The notes under the pieces: generated by a model | The model's database searches: none | What the model was told of the DNA's origin: nothing | Seen by the model: only the letters and a program-made list of their open reading frames with translations | Assembly: GCA_036873135.1 (NCBI GenBank) | Contig: JAPTYO010000008.1 | Span: forward strand, 36,581,819 to 36,645,818 | From: Clarkia xantiana subsp. parviflora | Lineage: Eukaryota > Streptophyta > Magnoliopsida > Myrtales > Onagraceae | Direction: 5' to 3' | DNA: 64,000 bases | Made by a program: the position numbers and the translations under genes | In this document: positions 53,279 to 64,000 of the stretch, piece by piece | Layout: the number at the start of each line of letters is the position of its first letter | Numbering within the stretch: position 1 is the first letter of the stretch

Positions 53279-55387
53279 TTAAACCCTCCACAATCCAAGC
53301 AGTTTAACATGCTTTTCAAATGTCTCTTTGCGTAATGGTTTAGTAAATGGGTTTGCTTCCATGTCATCAGTGGGCGAGTATTCTAAAGTGATTACATTGT
53401 CTTCTACCATAGATTTAGCATAATTATATTTCACATCAATGTGTTTAGTCCTACTATGGTACTTTGGATTCTTAACTGCCGCAATAGTTGCCTGACTGTC
53501 AGAGTACACCTTCACAGGCTTACTCCTGACGTCGCCATCAAGCAGCGTAGTAAGAAGCCTTTTCAGCCAGACTGCTTCCTGCGCATTTTTGGAGAGAGCA
53601 ACGAATTCCGATTCCATTGTAGATAGTGCGACACAGGAATGCTTCTTGCTAGTCCATGAAATGGCGGCATTAACAAGGAGAAAGACTCCTCCTGTGCTGG
53701 ACTTACGATCGTCTGGATCGCCACCATGGTCGGCATCACTATAACCGGTTAATTCTAACTTCCAGCCCTCATAGCACAGTACGTAGTCGACAGTACCATT
53801 CAGATAACGTATGATCCATTTTACAACCTTTAAATGTTGATGGCCAGGGTCTGACTGGAATCTTGCTACTAGGCCCACAGCGTAACAGTTGTTCGGACGA
53901 GTGCAAAGCATGGAGTACATGAGACTTCCGACCATGCTTAGATAATCTGCACTCCTCATCTGTTCACGCTCTTTCTGGTTCTTTGGGTCGTCACGTTTTG
54001 ACAACGCGCACCCGGATACTACCGGCGTCTCCACGAGTTTGACATCTTGTAATCTGAATCTTTTCATCAGTTTGGTTATATAGGCTTCCTGAGATAGACA
54101 TAACCTCCGGGCGGCACGATCTCTAGCAATTTTAATGCCTAAGATGTACGTAGCCTCTCCCATGTCTTTCATTTCAAATACAGATGCCAATCAGGAATTT
54201 GATTCATTCATGAAACTCACATCGCTCGCAACAATGAGCATGTAATCCACGTATAAGGTTAAGATGACGTACATAGACTCAGAGGTCTTAGTATACACGC
54301 ATGGATGCTCGTGGAGGTTCATGAATCCGTTTCCAACGATTTCCTCGTGGAATCTGCAGTACCATTGCCGAGACGATTGTTTAAGACTGTAAATGGATCT
54401 TTGGAGTTTGCAAACTTTTCGTTCGTTACTAGGAGTAATGAAACCCTCTGGTTCCTCCATATAGATCTCTTCCCCTAGGTTTCCGTGGAGGAACGCGGTC
54501 TTAACATCCATTTGGTGCAGCTCTAGATCGAGGAATGAGACCAGGGCTAGGATTGCCCTAACTGTGGTGTAACGCACAATCAGTGAGTATGTTTCATCAA
54601 AGTCCACTCAGTGAAGCTGGGTGTATCCTTTTGCAACTAGTCGGGCTTTGTAACGCTCGACATTTCCATCAGCAGTGAGTTTCAGTTTCAGAACCCACTT
54701 AGCCCCTATGGCTCTACGGTTAGCAGGTAAATCAACTAAAGACCATACCGAATTGGCTTTCACTGAGGCGATCTCTTCTTCTATTGCTTTCCTCCATTCC
54801 TTCCCTTGAGGTTCTTTCAACGCCTGTTGAACCGTTACTGGTTTGTCAACAGAAGTTAGAGTGAAAATTTCACCCTTCTCGATGGGATACTTCTTGGGAA
54901 AAGTTATATGCCTTTGACTTCATCTAGGCTCGTTAATCCCATCTTAAGTCTGAACGTTGCTCTCACTCAGAATGATGCTTCTTATCGAAGCATCACTCCA
55001 ACTGGGAACAAGGGCACTGCTAGAACCTTGACCTACAACTTTTCTTGGACGACCTCTCGGTCTCGGGATTTTACCTCCGAGATGAATTCCTTGATCAATA
55101 GGATCTGGAACCAAGTTGGTTGATCCACTCCCACTGGGAACAATGGGTAGTTGTGGTATTATTGGATTTTCATCCAGCGGTCCGGCTACATGATTATCAG
55201 GTTCAACTTGATTCGCACTTGCAGCAACAGTGATTTGTGTGGTAGGATTGTCTCCTCCCACTGGATTTACTATGAAAATGTCTCCATCTTCATTTACCAT
55301 GTCATTCACTTGCGTTGCTGCCTCAAATATCCCACATGAAGTAAGTGGGACCTGACTATCATTATCATCCTGCTCCATTTCGATCAA
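53279..55387 (-). pseudogene. Copia linker, reverse transcriptase and RNase H, copy 2
   Basis: Linker 55387-54944 (IPRPRGRPRKVVGQGSS). RT: GKEWRKAIEEEIASVKANSV, RAIGAKWVLKLK, then a stop at about 54608, MDVKTAFLHGNLGEEIYMEE and the catalytic loop YVDYMLIVASD. A Tyr stands where copia RTs have the second catalytic Asp, so activity would be lost. A stop near 54191 separates the thumb and RNase H, which run open to 53279: GYSDADHGGDPDDRKSSTGG, SWTSKKHSCVALSTMESEF and NPFTKPLRKETFEKHV. The two stops and the YVDY change disable it, but the remainder is long and open. Confidence 0.9.
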
Positions 55388-56720
55388 GGCTTCGTTTGCT
55401 TTGATTTCACCAAGCGTTGGAAATTCGTCCTCAAGGAATGTAACGTCTCATGTTCGACCATGGCACTATTATCCCAAGCTAATTTAAACATGTATCCTCT
55501 AAGAGTAGTTATCGTACTCTCGGTTCGAATACTTGTTTAATCCGCAAATTAATGTCGCATGATGATAAGATTTACCTCGTTATCATTCCTTTTAGCTTTT
55601 GTGGCGTCGTGTTTGACCGATTTTGTTGGAACATAGTTCTACATTGATGTGAGTCAACTGCTTTTCATCCCATAGGGAACGTCGGTTGTTGAACTCTAAC
55701 ATTATGTTTTCAAACTATGCCTGTTGAAATGTGTTATCGATATGAATGCCTTGCCAGACTTGTCGTTCAAGGCATTTAGTGGGAGAGTCATTTTATCGAC
55801 ATCATCCTTTTCATTTGCTAATTCATTTCAATGAATTTATCCGTCTCTGAACTGTGCAATGGGCTTTCGCCTTATGCGTCAGTTAATACTTTACGAGTTC
55901 GTGGTAGCTTGTAAAGAATACCTCTTTTCGTCGTATAAGTATTAAATGAGTTATTCCCAAAGGGGGGCAAACAAAAATTCAGCATTCATGCATTAAAACA
56001 CTTCACTATTAAATCCGTACTCTGAAACGATGTGTTCAGTCTTTCGAGGTACACGCGCGTGTGGCGCATATTCCAGGTTTAACCCATGGTATAAATCGTT
56101 TCGTTTCCGAAATTCAATTTAATTTAATCCAATCGGTTTCGCACATGTTCATCATTACGGAATTTATCATATAATGAAGTACTAAAAAATAAGAAAGATT
56201 TAAATCTGTTTGTTCTTGGAACTACGCAATCGATGGATATTAATGGTATTTCGATGTTTAACGATATTAGATGAAGGAGAGTGTGTCTATTTTTCTGATC
56301 CGACCAATTGCACTTGGCTGATATTTCGGTTTCAACTTCGTTTCAGATCGATCCCGTTTAACCGAGTCAATTAATTTTGACAAGTAGATCACATTTCAAA
56401 TCGAACGAAAACTACTTTATTCAATAAATCTGAATATCAATCAACCAAAATTCAAACATTAAACGAACAATAAGAAAAATAACGACAATGGGTCTGATTT
56501 CAAATCTTTTACGAAGCTATAAGAGATAAAGGTAAAGCTACAAAGAGAACTTCTGCCAGCTTGACCAACGATCCTGAAAGAAGTATTCACAAGTGAATTA
56601 CATCAGGTGACCTTGGTCATATAAAACGTTTAAATGCTTTATATATGTGGCAAACGAGGCGTACCTGCTACAACACTAATCAACAGTGTTTGTCGCACCG
56701 GATCTTGTTTATGGACCAAT
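55388..56720 (-). other. Integrase remnant and shared non-coding block of copia copy 2
   Basis: 55500-55960 carries decayed integrase traces. 55960-56620 has no coding pattern but is clearly shared with 62800-63400 and 19780-20360 (TTTCGAGGTACACGCGCG, AAATCGTTTCGTTTCCGAA, TTTTGACAAGTAGATCACAT, CTACTTTATTCAATAAAT). Intact copia elements would encode protease and the integrase N-terminus here. Confidence 0.65.
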
Positions 56721-56724
56721 TTGA

Positions 56725-57348
56725 TCATGTTCCCTCTGCTGATTCCCTCGATCTATTGCGGTGATGCACAGCGGAACCTTCCTTCTCCTTTTGGTTGCTT
56801 TCGACGAATAGGAGCAAGGTAAACCTAATCGATTCGATTAAGTAACCTAATCCTTTGTCGTCAGCTAACCATGATAGCGGGTATCTCTGTGCTACATTGA
56901 GTACTTTTCTCCAATTTGATCTTTTTTCCTTAAGATCTGACGCGGGTTTTATGCCTGCATCTTGGGAGAGTAGGGCAACATACTCTAACAAAACTTTTCT
57001 GGCTTCGGCTGCCCTCCCTTTATCGTAGCGGAGCTTGAGGGCAACCCAAAGCTGAAGAGCAGTGTAGTTGAGTTTGAAGTCCTCTGCAACCTGTTTGTCT
57101 AAGGTTGCCAATATCACCATACAAGCTCTCTAATCCTCAAGGCCTCACATCCCTTGACGGGTTTTAAGATTGCCATTCTCATCCAACAAAGTCCTTCCCA
57201 TTTCAGCATCAATACACTCGTGTGTATTTTCAGCGATGAGAAGTTCTCTTATATGTTCACTCCATGCATCATAATACATACCATCCAGATTTCGAGGTTT
57301 ATAGAAGCGTACCAACCCATCCATGATAACTAACACATTGATAATCAT
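56725..57348 (-). pseudogene. Copia gag remnant, copy 2
   Basis: 57348-57145 reads VRFYKPRNLDGMYYDAWSEH then IRELLIAENTHECID, and 57120-56725 reads MVILATLDKQVAEDFKLNYT then ALQLWVALKLRYDKGRAAEA, the form of the plant copia gag (UBN2-type) region. A short gap with stops separates the two. It breaks down before a zinc knuckle. Confidence 0.75.
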
Positions 57349-58659
57349 GCATAATCAGGTAGAGAATAAAATTTTGAGAAAGAATTGCATACATCGGATA
57401 TCTATTAAGATGGAATACAACAAATAATGATTCCTCAGCCATCTAAACCAACTGACCGCCAGTAAACCGAGGGAAGGGGGGTTCGTGAAAGAGTTCACAT
57501 TATCGTCGTCTTAAATCCAATAGACCAGTCTTTTAAAACGGTTTTATTCGCAAATCACCGGAACGGGAATTTCGAAATAAGCATACCCGATCTTGGCTTT
57601 CCCAAAGCCTTTTTTAAAAATAAAAAAAATATTCCGATGAATTTACGCATGCATACACAATTTTACTTCACAAGCAAATCATCATAGCAAGCCAAATTCA
57701 TCATACAAACCACATATCATGCATACGCGTCATGCGTCTAATTTTCCGAGGAACTCATGCTTGCATATAAATAATTCTACTTTAGTAAACTATTATATGT
57801 GGCTACATCCTCAACATTCAAGCATACGTGTCATACATGAAACTTCCACATCAAACATGCATATTTGACGACTTTTTTTTAAAAAAAACATTTTAAAATA
57901 TTAGGGGCTGAGTTGCAATTCATGCTTACAGTCAATCATGCGAATTTCTAGACATGGATCTTAGGCAATTGCAACCATCATAGCATGTCTATCCTAGTGA
58001 GTAAACCGTATATTTAACCAAGGCTCTGCCCCCAACTTGCAATTTCCAGCTAGCTTGACATAATCAAATGACAGTTCTAGTAAATATATGTGACGAATAG
58101 TAAACAATTGAAATTCAGCCATCTAATTATACCAGTCCCAAAATCATGCATATCCGAGATCCATCCCCATAATCGAAATTAGGCACTAATGTTTAATTAA
58201 AACGTGAAAAGTTTAAACCTTTGAGCATTATGTAGACTATTTTAAAGTTCAAAAAAATTCGGATTTTAAAATTTGACCATCCCATTTTATTATTTGACTT
58301 GAATTCGATTTAAAAAAAATGGTTCGGTTCAGTCCGGTTCGGTTCCATAAATCCGGTTCAGGCCGTTTTTATTTTAAATATGGTTTGGTCCGAACCGGTT
58401 CAATAAAATAGGATTTCGGTTCAACACTCAAAACCGGTTCGACCCGACCCGACTAGGTCAAACCGATTAAGAAAACCCGGCTTGGTTTAATCTGTTCCGG
58501 TTTAGCAAATTGGACCGGCCTATTAAACTCATAGGGTTCGGCCGAAATGTTTCTTGTGGGCTAAGTAGTCTTTTTAAAATCCACTAAAAACTTAACTTAG
58601 CCACCAAGAAATATTAATTATTTAAAATAATTTCCAATATTGCATATATATATATATAT

Positions 58660-59320
58660 AGGGGTGAGCAAATATCCCGAGAGGCTCAAAATCCCGCCCG
58701 TCCCGCCCTAGCCCGTCCCAAAAAGCCCGTCCCAAAAATGTACCCAAGCCCTAATGGGCGAGACTTTTCTTCTCAACTAGGGATAGGGCTAAGGCTAGGG
58801 ATTTTTTACGAAGTCCCAAAAGACCCGTCCCGTCCCTTTTTGCTAACTAATCAGCTATAAACTATAGTTAGTTAAGTTAACTTTAGTGATGGCTCGGGTT
58901 GAAGTTCCATTTGATCTAGGATTTGTATTTATAACTTGTTATGTCAGAATTGTTGGTGACTTTGTGTTAGAGTCTTGGTAAAACTTAGTTTTGGAGTCAT
59001 TGGTGAACTATTTTGGAGAACCAAGTTATGTGTTGAACTTGGTGTTCTGAGTGATTTTGGTGTTTTATGGTGAACTTTGTGGTATGTGCTGAACTTTGTT
59101 GTTGTTCTATGTTTGGTTATGGTTTAATTAAATTGAGTATGATTTTTTTTTTGAACTTGGATGGGAATTTGGGTTTGTCCCATTTGTCCCTAGTCCCTGT
59201 AGGCCCGTGACGGGCGGGCCTTTTCCTACTAGCTAGGGCTCGGGACAGCCATTAAGTGGCCCTAGTTTTAGGGCTTGGGCCATTTTTTAGAAAAAGCCCG
59301 CCCATCTGTCCCCTGCTCAG

Positions 59321-59325
<5 letters not shown>
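58660..59325. mobile_element. hAT-like non-autonomous element, about 665 bp
   Basis: Ends TAGGGGTGAGCA and (inverted) TAGGGCTGAGCA form 12-bp terminal inverted repeats with one mismatch. Further in, AAAAAGCCCGTCCC-type motifs occur near both ends. It sits within a TA tract, so an 8-bp TATATATA duplication is possible but cannot be told from the tract. It splits the copia leader, which is continuous in the copy near 7100-7250. No transposase. Confidence 0.72.
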
Positions 59326-59356
<31 letters not shown>

Positions 59357-59447
59357 TTGGCGATCTATGTATATATATTTGTTGCCAAGATTCTATCTGT
59401 AAGATATAAATCAATCAACAATATATATATACATATATAAATTTCGG

Positions 59448-59450
<3 letters not shown>

Positions 59451-59497
<47 letters not shown>
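59451..59497. repeat. (TA)n microsatellite
   Basis: TA tract in the copia leader of copy 2, followed by TTTATTTATTTATT. Confidence 0.92.
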
Positions 59498-59500
<3 letters not shown>

Positions 59501-59625
59501 TTATTTATTGTCAATATCTTTAATAGGGAAATAAATATATTGACAATATATTTTCTTAATCTTTTAGGTAACTAAATCAATCAATGATATCATTATCCCT
59601 ATAATTTAGCTAGATATATTGATAG

Positions 59626-60226
59626 TGTTAGATTACGGGGAGTAATCACTACGGAAACTAAATCATGGTACATGCTAGTAATCGAAATTACGCAGCGGAA
59701 GATTCGCACATACCTCTACAGTTATCAGTAGTCCCAAGATCTTTGCAGGAGAGAGTTCACGATCCTCCGGTCGGCAACTGTAGGGGTTCTTGTGAAGGAA
59801 GCCCTACATGGTATATTCTTCACAGCAAAGTCTCAGATCGATTCTTGGAAAGGGACGGATCTCTGGAGTGTTTGTTCGAAAGCAAATTTGCACACCCTTG
59901 GTGGATATATGGTTCGGCCGAAGTATGGTGATCTTGGGGGAAGGGTTTTCTCTCAAAACACCACTTAAATTGAATTGTGATTAGCCCTAATAAAACCCCT
60001 AACTCCCCATATATATAGGAGGAGTAAAGTGGACAAAAGTCCACGTTACCTCCACCTAAATTTCGGCCGGCCATGCTTAGTATAGGGAGGCCCAATTTTG
60101 GGCCTCTCATGTCATTTGGGAGTTGGGTCTGGCCCAATGTCCTAAAGTGACATGTACCCAATTAACTTAGGTAACATATAAATATAATGGGCTTCCATTT
60201 ACGGCGCCCATTACCATATGCTTACA
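59626..60226 (-). repeat. 3' LTR of copia copy 3 (601 bp)
   Basis: TGTTAGATTACGG to CATATGCTTACA in plus reading. It is the inverted homologue of 4240-4839. The right side is followed by purine-rich sequence in minus reading (GGCGAGTAGGAGC), the expected polypurine position. The left side abuts the leader of copy 2 without a primer-binding site. Confidence 0.83.
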
Positions 60227-61112
60227 GCTCCTACTCGCCGGAATGGGAGGGTGAATGTTAATGTATTGTCGTCCATTTCTGCATCAACATTTCACTCCTT
60301 CGATCTCGTCCTTTGCTTCCGAATAATTCATACGAGGTTTGCTGTGCGACCGGCGGACACGACGGGCATCGTGCTACTCATGTGTTAGGAGTGTTGTAGC
60401 GCCCGCGAAACATTGATTCCCTTTTCTCCAATCAACCTGTTATAAACAACATTTATATAGTGTCACGTTGTATCCTAGGTCAACTAATAATTCACCTTTT
60501 GCCTAGTTTCCTCATAGGAGCACTTCTCCAAGGCATCCGTACAAGTATTCACAACCTTCAACTAATATCCGGTTGGTGGCCACCTTAGTGAATACAAGAG
60601 TCGGTGAATTACAGGTGAACTTGACCATCCCCATCGCTCATATCCTTAGTCAAACCCAACCGATTTCCAAAGACGTGGTCACATGGCCTTTTTGTTCAGC
60701 ACTACGCTCGTACGCCGGAAAGCGAACATTGAGTCTAACCTTAGATATGATTTATGAGTCCGTGAGGATACTATGGGTGCCTCTTCATAAGGCTTGCAAG
60801 ATCAATCACACGCTCGAGGTGAAGAAGTTTGTGCCCGCCAGAATCACGAGGATTCTTTCCTAGCACAACCGAGCTGTGACCCCGTGGTTGGATGTGGCAC
60901 GCGTAGTATGAAGCACGCGTCGATAATATACCTGAACGTTTTAGTTCAAAGGAATAGGACATGTCAAATCATGCTATCGCAGATTATCATCTGGCCCATA
61001 ATGTGGATTAATGACGAACAAAGTTCATCACGACGATCTGCAAAACGAAGATCATGTCGAGTTACTTCGACACTAGATGATCGTTCTACGTAATCAGGTT
61101 TATCCCCCTGAA
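60227..61112 (-). repeat. Copia 3' internal non-coding blocks, copy 3
   Basis: 60227-60868 is shared with 3751-4239 (inverted) and, in its second half, with 14735-14975. 60869-61112 is shared with 52787-53030. No protein-coding signal. Confidence 0.82.
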
Positions 61113-61500
61113 TATGCAGGACCATTGCCGAGACGACTGTTTAAGACCGTAGATGGACCTCTGGAGTTTACAAACTTTACGTTCGTTACCAGGAGTAATG
61201 AAACCCTCCGGTTGCTCCATGTAGATCTTTTCCTCTAGGTTTCCGTGGAGGAATGTGGTCTTAACATCCATTTGGTGCAGCTCGAGATCGAGTCTTGCGA
61301 CCAGAACCATGACTAGCCCTAAGCGTGGTTTTACGCACAGTCAGTGAGTTTGTTTTGTCAAAGTCAACTCCGTGAAATGGGTATATCCTCTCGCATCTAG
61401 TCGAGTTTCGCACCTCCCGACCTTTTCCATCAGTGGTGAGCCTTCTTTCAGGACTCACCTTATCCTTGTGCCCCTGTGGTTAGCAGGTAAACCAACTATA
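61086..61500 (-). pseudogene. Copia reverse transcriptase remnant, copy 3
   Basis: 61310-61110 reads [40 protein letters not shown] and [15 protein letters not shown], the RT fingers. The palm with the catalytic YVDD loop and all of RNase H are absent: the sequence passes straight into the 3' block at 61112. An internal deletion is likely. Confidence 0.85.
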
Positions 61501-64000
61501 GACTATTATGGCTTTCATTTAAGGTGGTCTCTTTCTTTTAATATTTTCCTCCATTTCTTCACTTGAGGTCTTCCAATGCTTGCCAACAATTGTTATAGTT
61601 AGGTTTCACCCTACTCGATGGGATACTTTTTGGGAGAAGTTCGATGCCTTTGACTTTCGTCTAGGCTTTTGTTAATCCCATCTAGAGTCTGATCATTTAT
61701 CCCACTCGGTATAATGCTTCTTATCGTAGCATCACTTCTATTGGGAACAATTCTCCCACTCGGAACAATGCTTCTTATCGGAGCATCGTTTCCTTTGAGA
61801 ACAAGAGAAGTGCTTGAACCTTAACCATCAACTTTTCTTTGACAACCTCTTGGTCTCGTGGTTTCACTTCCGAGATGAATTCCTTGATCACTAGGATCTG
61901 GAACCAAGTTTGGTCGGATCAGTCCCACTTGAAATAATGGGTATCATTCCCACTGGAAACAATGGGTAGTCGAGGCAGTTGTGGCTTTCCTGGTTCAGCA
62001 ATACGACCATCAGGTTCAACATGATTCGTCTCAACAGCAACAGTGATTTCGTGTGGTAGGGTTTATTCCTTCCATTGGGTTTGTTATGAAAATGTTCCCA
62101 TTTTCATTTACCATGTCATTCACTTGAGTTGCTGGTTCAAATCTCTCTCCCACTCGAATTAAGTGGGATCTGATTGTCAGTGATATCCTGCTCCGTTTTG
62201 ATCATGACTACATATATTTAAAATGTCCATGCATTTGGAATATTCGCCATCTAGTGATGTAATAGCTCATGTTCGACCACGACCCCATTTTGTGAAGCTT
62301 TAAACAAGTATTTTCTAAGAGTAGAACATGTACTCTTGTCCTAAATACATGTTTAATGCGCAATTTAATGTCACATGATGACATGATTTAACTCATCATC
62401 ATCTTTTAACTTTTATGACGACGTGTCTTACCGATTTTATTGGAACACAGTTTACATACATGTGAGTCATCTTTTTCATCCCTTAGGGAACACCTGATAG
62501 AGTAACTCAAACATTATGTTTCTGAACTGTGCTTCTTGAAGTGTGTTTTAATTGATTTGATTGCCTTGCCTGACTTAACGTTCAAGGCATTTGGAAGGAT
62601 AATTGTTTAACCAACTTAATCCTTATTCGTTGCAAATCTTATCTAAGAGATTTTATCCCATCTCCGAACTGAGCATCTTAGGTTTTCAACCTATGCGTCA
62701 GCTGATACTTTTACAAGGTCGTGGTAGCTTCGAAGCCTACTTCGTACCTGTGTAAATGTTATCAATAAGTTGTTTCCGAAGGAATGGAAACGAAAATTCA
62801 GCACCTAACATTCAAACACTTCATCATTAAATTCGTATTTTGAAACGACGTGTTCCGTCTTTCGAGGTCCACTTGCGCATAGCGCTATTTACCGAAGTTT
62901 TAACCCTAGTTTAAATCGTTTCATTTCTGAATTATATTCAATTTAATCCAATCAGTTTCTCACATGATAATTATTACAGTTTATTTCATTCAATGGAGTA
63001 CTAAATAATAAGAAATACTAAATCTTTCGATCTAGCTATGCAATTGATGTTTATGTTCAGTTCAGTTTCCCGACTAAGATGACGGAGTACGTGAATCGTT
63101 TCGTTTTATTCGACCACTTTTACCTGGCCGGAATTTCGTTTTGGATCGATCCCTCTTAACCGGGTCGATTAATTTTGACAAGTAGATCACATTTCGAATC
63201 GAACGGAAACTACTTTATTCAATAAATCCGAATCTCGAAATAATCAAAATTTTAGTAACTCAAACGAACGATAAATGACAATGATATGGTTCTTGATCTA
63301 AAGATCGCGTATTCGATCCATGATTGACGCATAGATAGTCGAGAACTTTAAGCCATGTTGAACATCACATCTGAGTAAATTCACGAGTGAATCACGTTAA
63401 ATGATATGTGTCGTATAAAATATTTTACCGCATCATACACATGACCTACGAGGTGTACTTGAGACGCGCTTTATCAACGTGGGTTAACCCATCGGATTAT
63501 CGTATAAGACCTTTATGGTCCAGTTCTCTCTATAATATGTGGATCATGGTTGACTTCTTTCGAACCCAGTATGGTGAGCGAAAAAAGTTTCCAGTTTACT
63601 GATGTGGTTACTGTACTTGATTAGGCTCAAGATCATTAATTCCTGTCAATATCAGACAACCATATATATCTTTTCCATGTTGACCTTTCATTCTGAAGAT
63701 TTGATGCGGGTTTTATGCCAACATCCATGAAAAAAGAGAAGACCATCACGTTTAACCGAAACGTTTAGCTTTTGCATCCTTGCTTCCACCGAGGCGGATG
63801 CAAATGGATACTAAGTTGCAACATTGCCTGGTTGCAATTGAAGTATTCTTCAACCCCTTTTTACCAAGGTTTAATGTATCATCACATGCACGTTTATATC
63901 ACCAAAGAACCTATTCCCATGCTTGGTGAAACAAATTATTACATTTGTGTCTCATTGTCAAAATCATACAGACTACTATATTCATCCGTAGTTGTCCTCT
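61501..64000 (-). pseudogene. Copia linker, integrase and gag traces, copy 3
   Basis: Follows copy 2 in order (for example GATGGGATACTT near 61616 and the GATTTGATGCGGGTTTTATGCC-like stretch near 63700, which matches gag sequence near 56937). No frame longer than about 60 codons is coherent; many stops and indels. Confidence 0.65.

Larger units (their letters stand above)
52787..59625 (-). mobile_element. Copia element, family copy 2 (minus strand), 3' truncated
   Basis: From right to left: leader (about 57350-59625, containing a hAT-like insert), gag (57348-56725), a non-coding block, integrase remnants, RT-RNase H (54820-53279) and a 3' internal block (53030-52787). It ends at 52787 against gypsy integrase, without a 3' LTR. 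Its leader ends at 59625 against the LTR of copy 3. Confidence 0.85.
59626..64000 (-). mobile_element. Copia element, family copy 3 (minus strand), cut by window edge
   Basis: From left to right (3' to 5' of the element): 3' LTR 59626-60226, 3' internal blocks 60227-61112, RT remnant 61113-61500, linker and integrase traces to about 62800, the shared non-coding block 62800-63400 and gag traces towards 64000. It is more decayed than copy 2. The 5' LTR lies outside the window. Confidence 0.83.

Overview
This is a plant nuclear window, almost certainly from an angiosperm. Nearly all of it is transposable-element DNA: Ty3/gypsy (mostly Tat-type), Ty1/copia, a CACTA transposon, a Harbinger-type miniature element, foldback elements and a hAT-like element. 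I see one convincing intact host gene, a DUF1645-family protein at 20657-21499 (+). There are also fragments of host genes: plastid chaperonin-60 alpha at 8945-9837, B3-domain exons inside the CACTA element, an RNase-H tail at 4840-4995, and a plastid trnR-ACG copy at 13948-14021.

Layout. 1-3750: 5' part of a Tat-like gypsy element (minus strand), with an unbroken reading frame of at least 965 codons that runs off the left edge. It sits in the 3' end of a copia element (3751-4839), which itself interrupts an RNase-H-like coding fragment. 5044-8767: a foldback element, a copia leader plus LTR, and a ~60-bp minisatellite. 8945-12250: chaperonin fragment, then a complete small gag-only LTR element (9955-12250, target duplication AATTA). 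12948-14735: a copia remnant split by a 1-kb Harbinger-type element (target duplication TAA) that carries the plastid tRNA gene. 15926-18464: a decayed Tat copy inserted in a copia fragment (18465-20360). 20.5-24.3 kb: the host gene and AT-rich flanks. 24296-25268: a second foldback element.

25471-41863 is a CACTA element (TIR CACTACAAGAAAA, target duplication TTA) that carries B3-domain exons. It was later split by a complete 10.8-kb Tat element (28825-39594, target duplication CCAAT) with dual RNase H and an antisense extra gene on the plus strand. 43015-44074: copia fragment. 44075-49602: another Tat-like element of the gag-protease-gag type, with no reverse transcriptase or integrase. 49603-52786: decayed gypsy pol on the plus strand. 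52787-64000: two copies of one copia family head to tail on the minus strand, the left one carrying a hAT-like element.

The most unusual system is the gag1-protease-gag2 layout. It is open and apparently intact at 1-2897 and recurs, decayed, at 46889-48900, where it is coupled to an antisense gene but no polymerase. This looks like a non-autonomous retrotransposon lineage that multiplies structural (capsid) modules in place of catalytic ones. All coordinates, alignments and translations were made by eye, and no database search was run.
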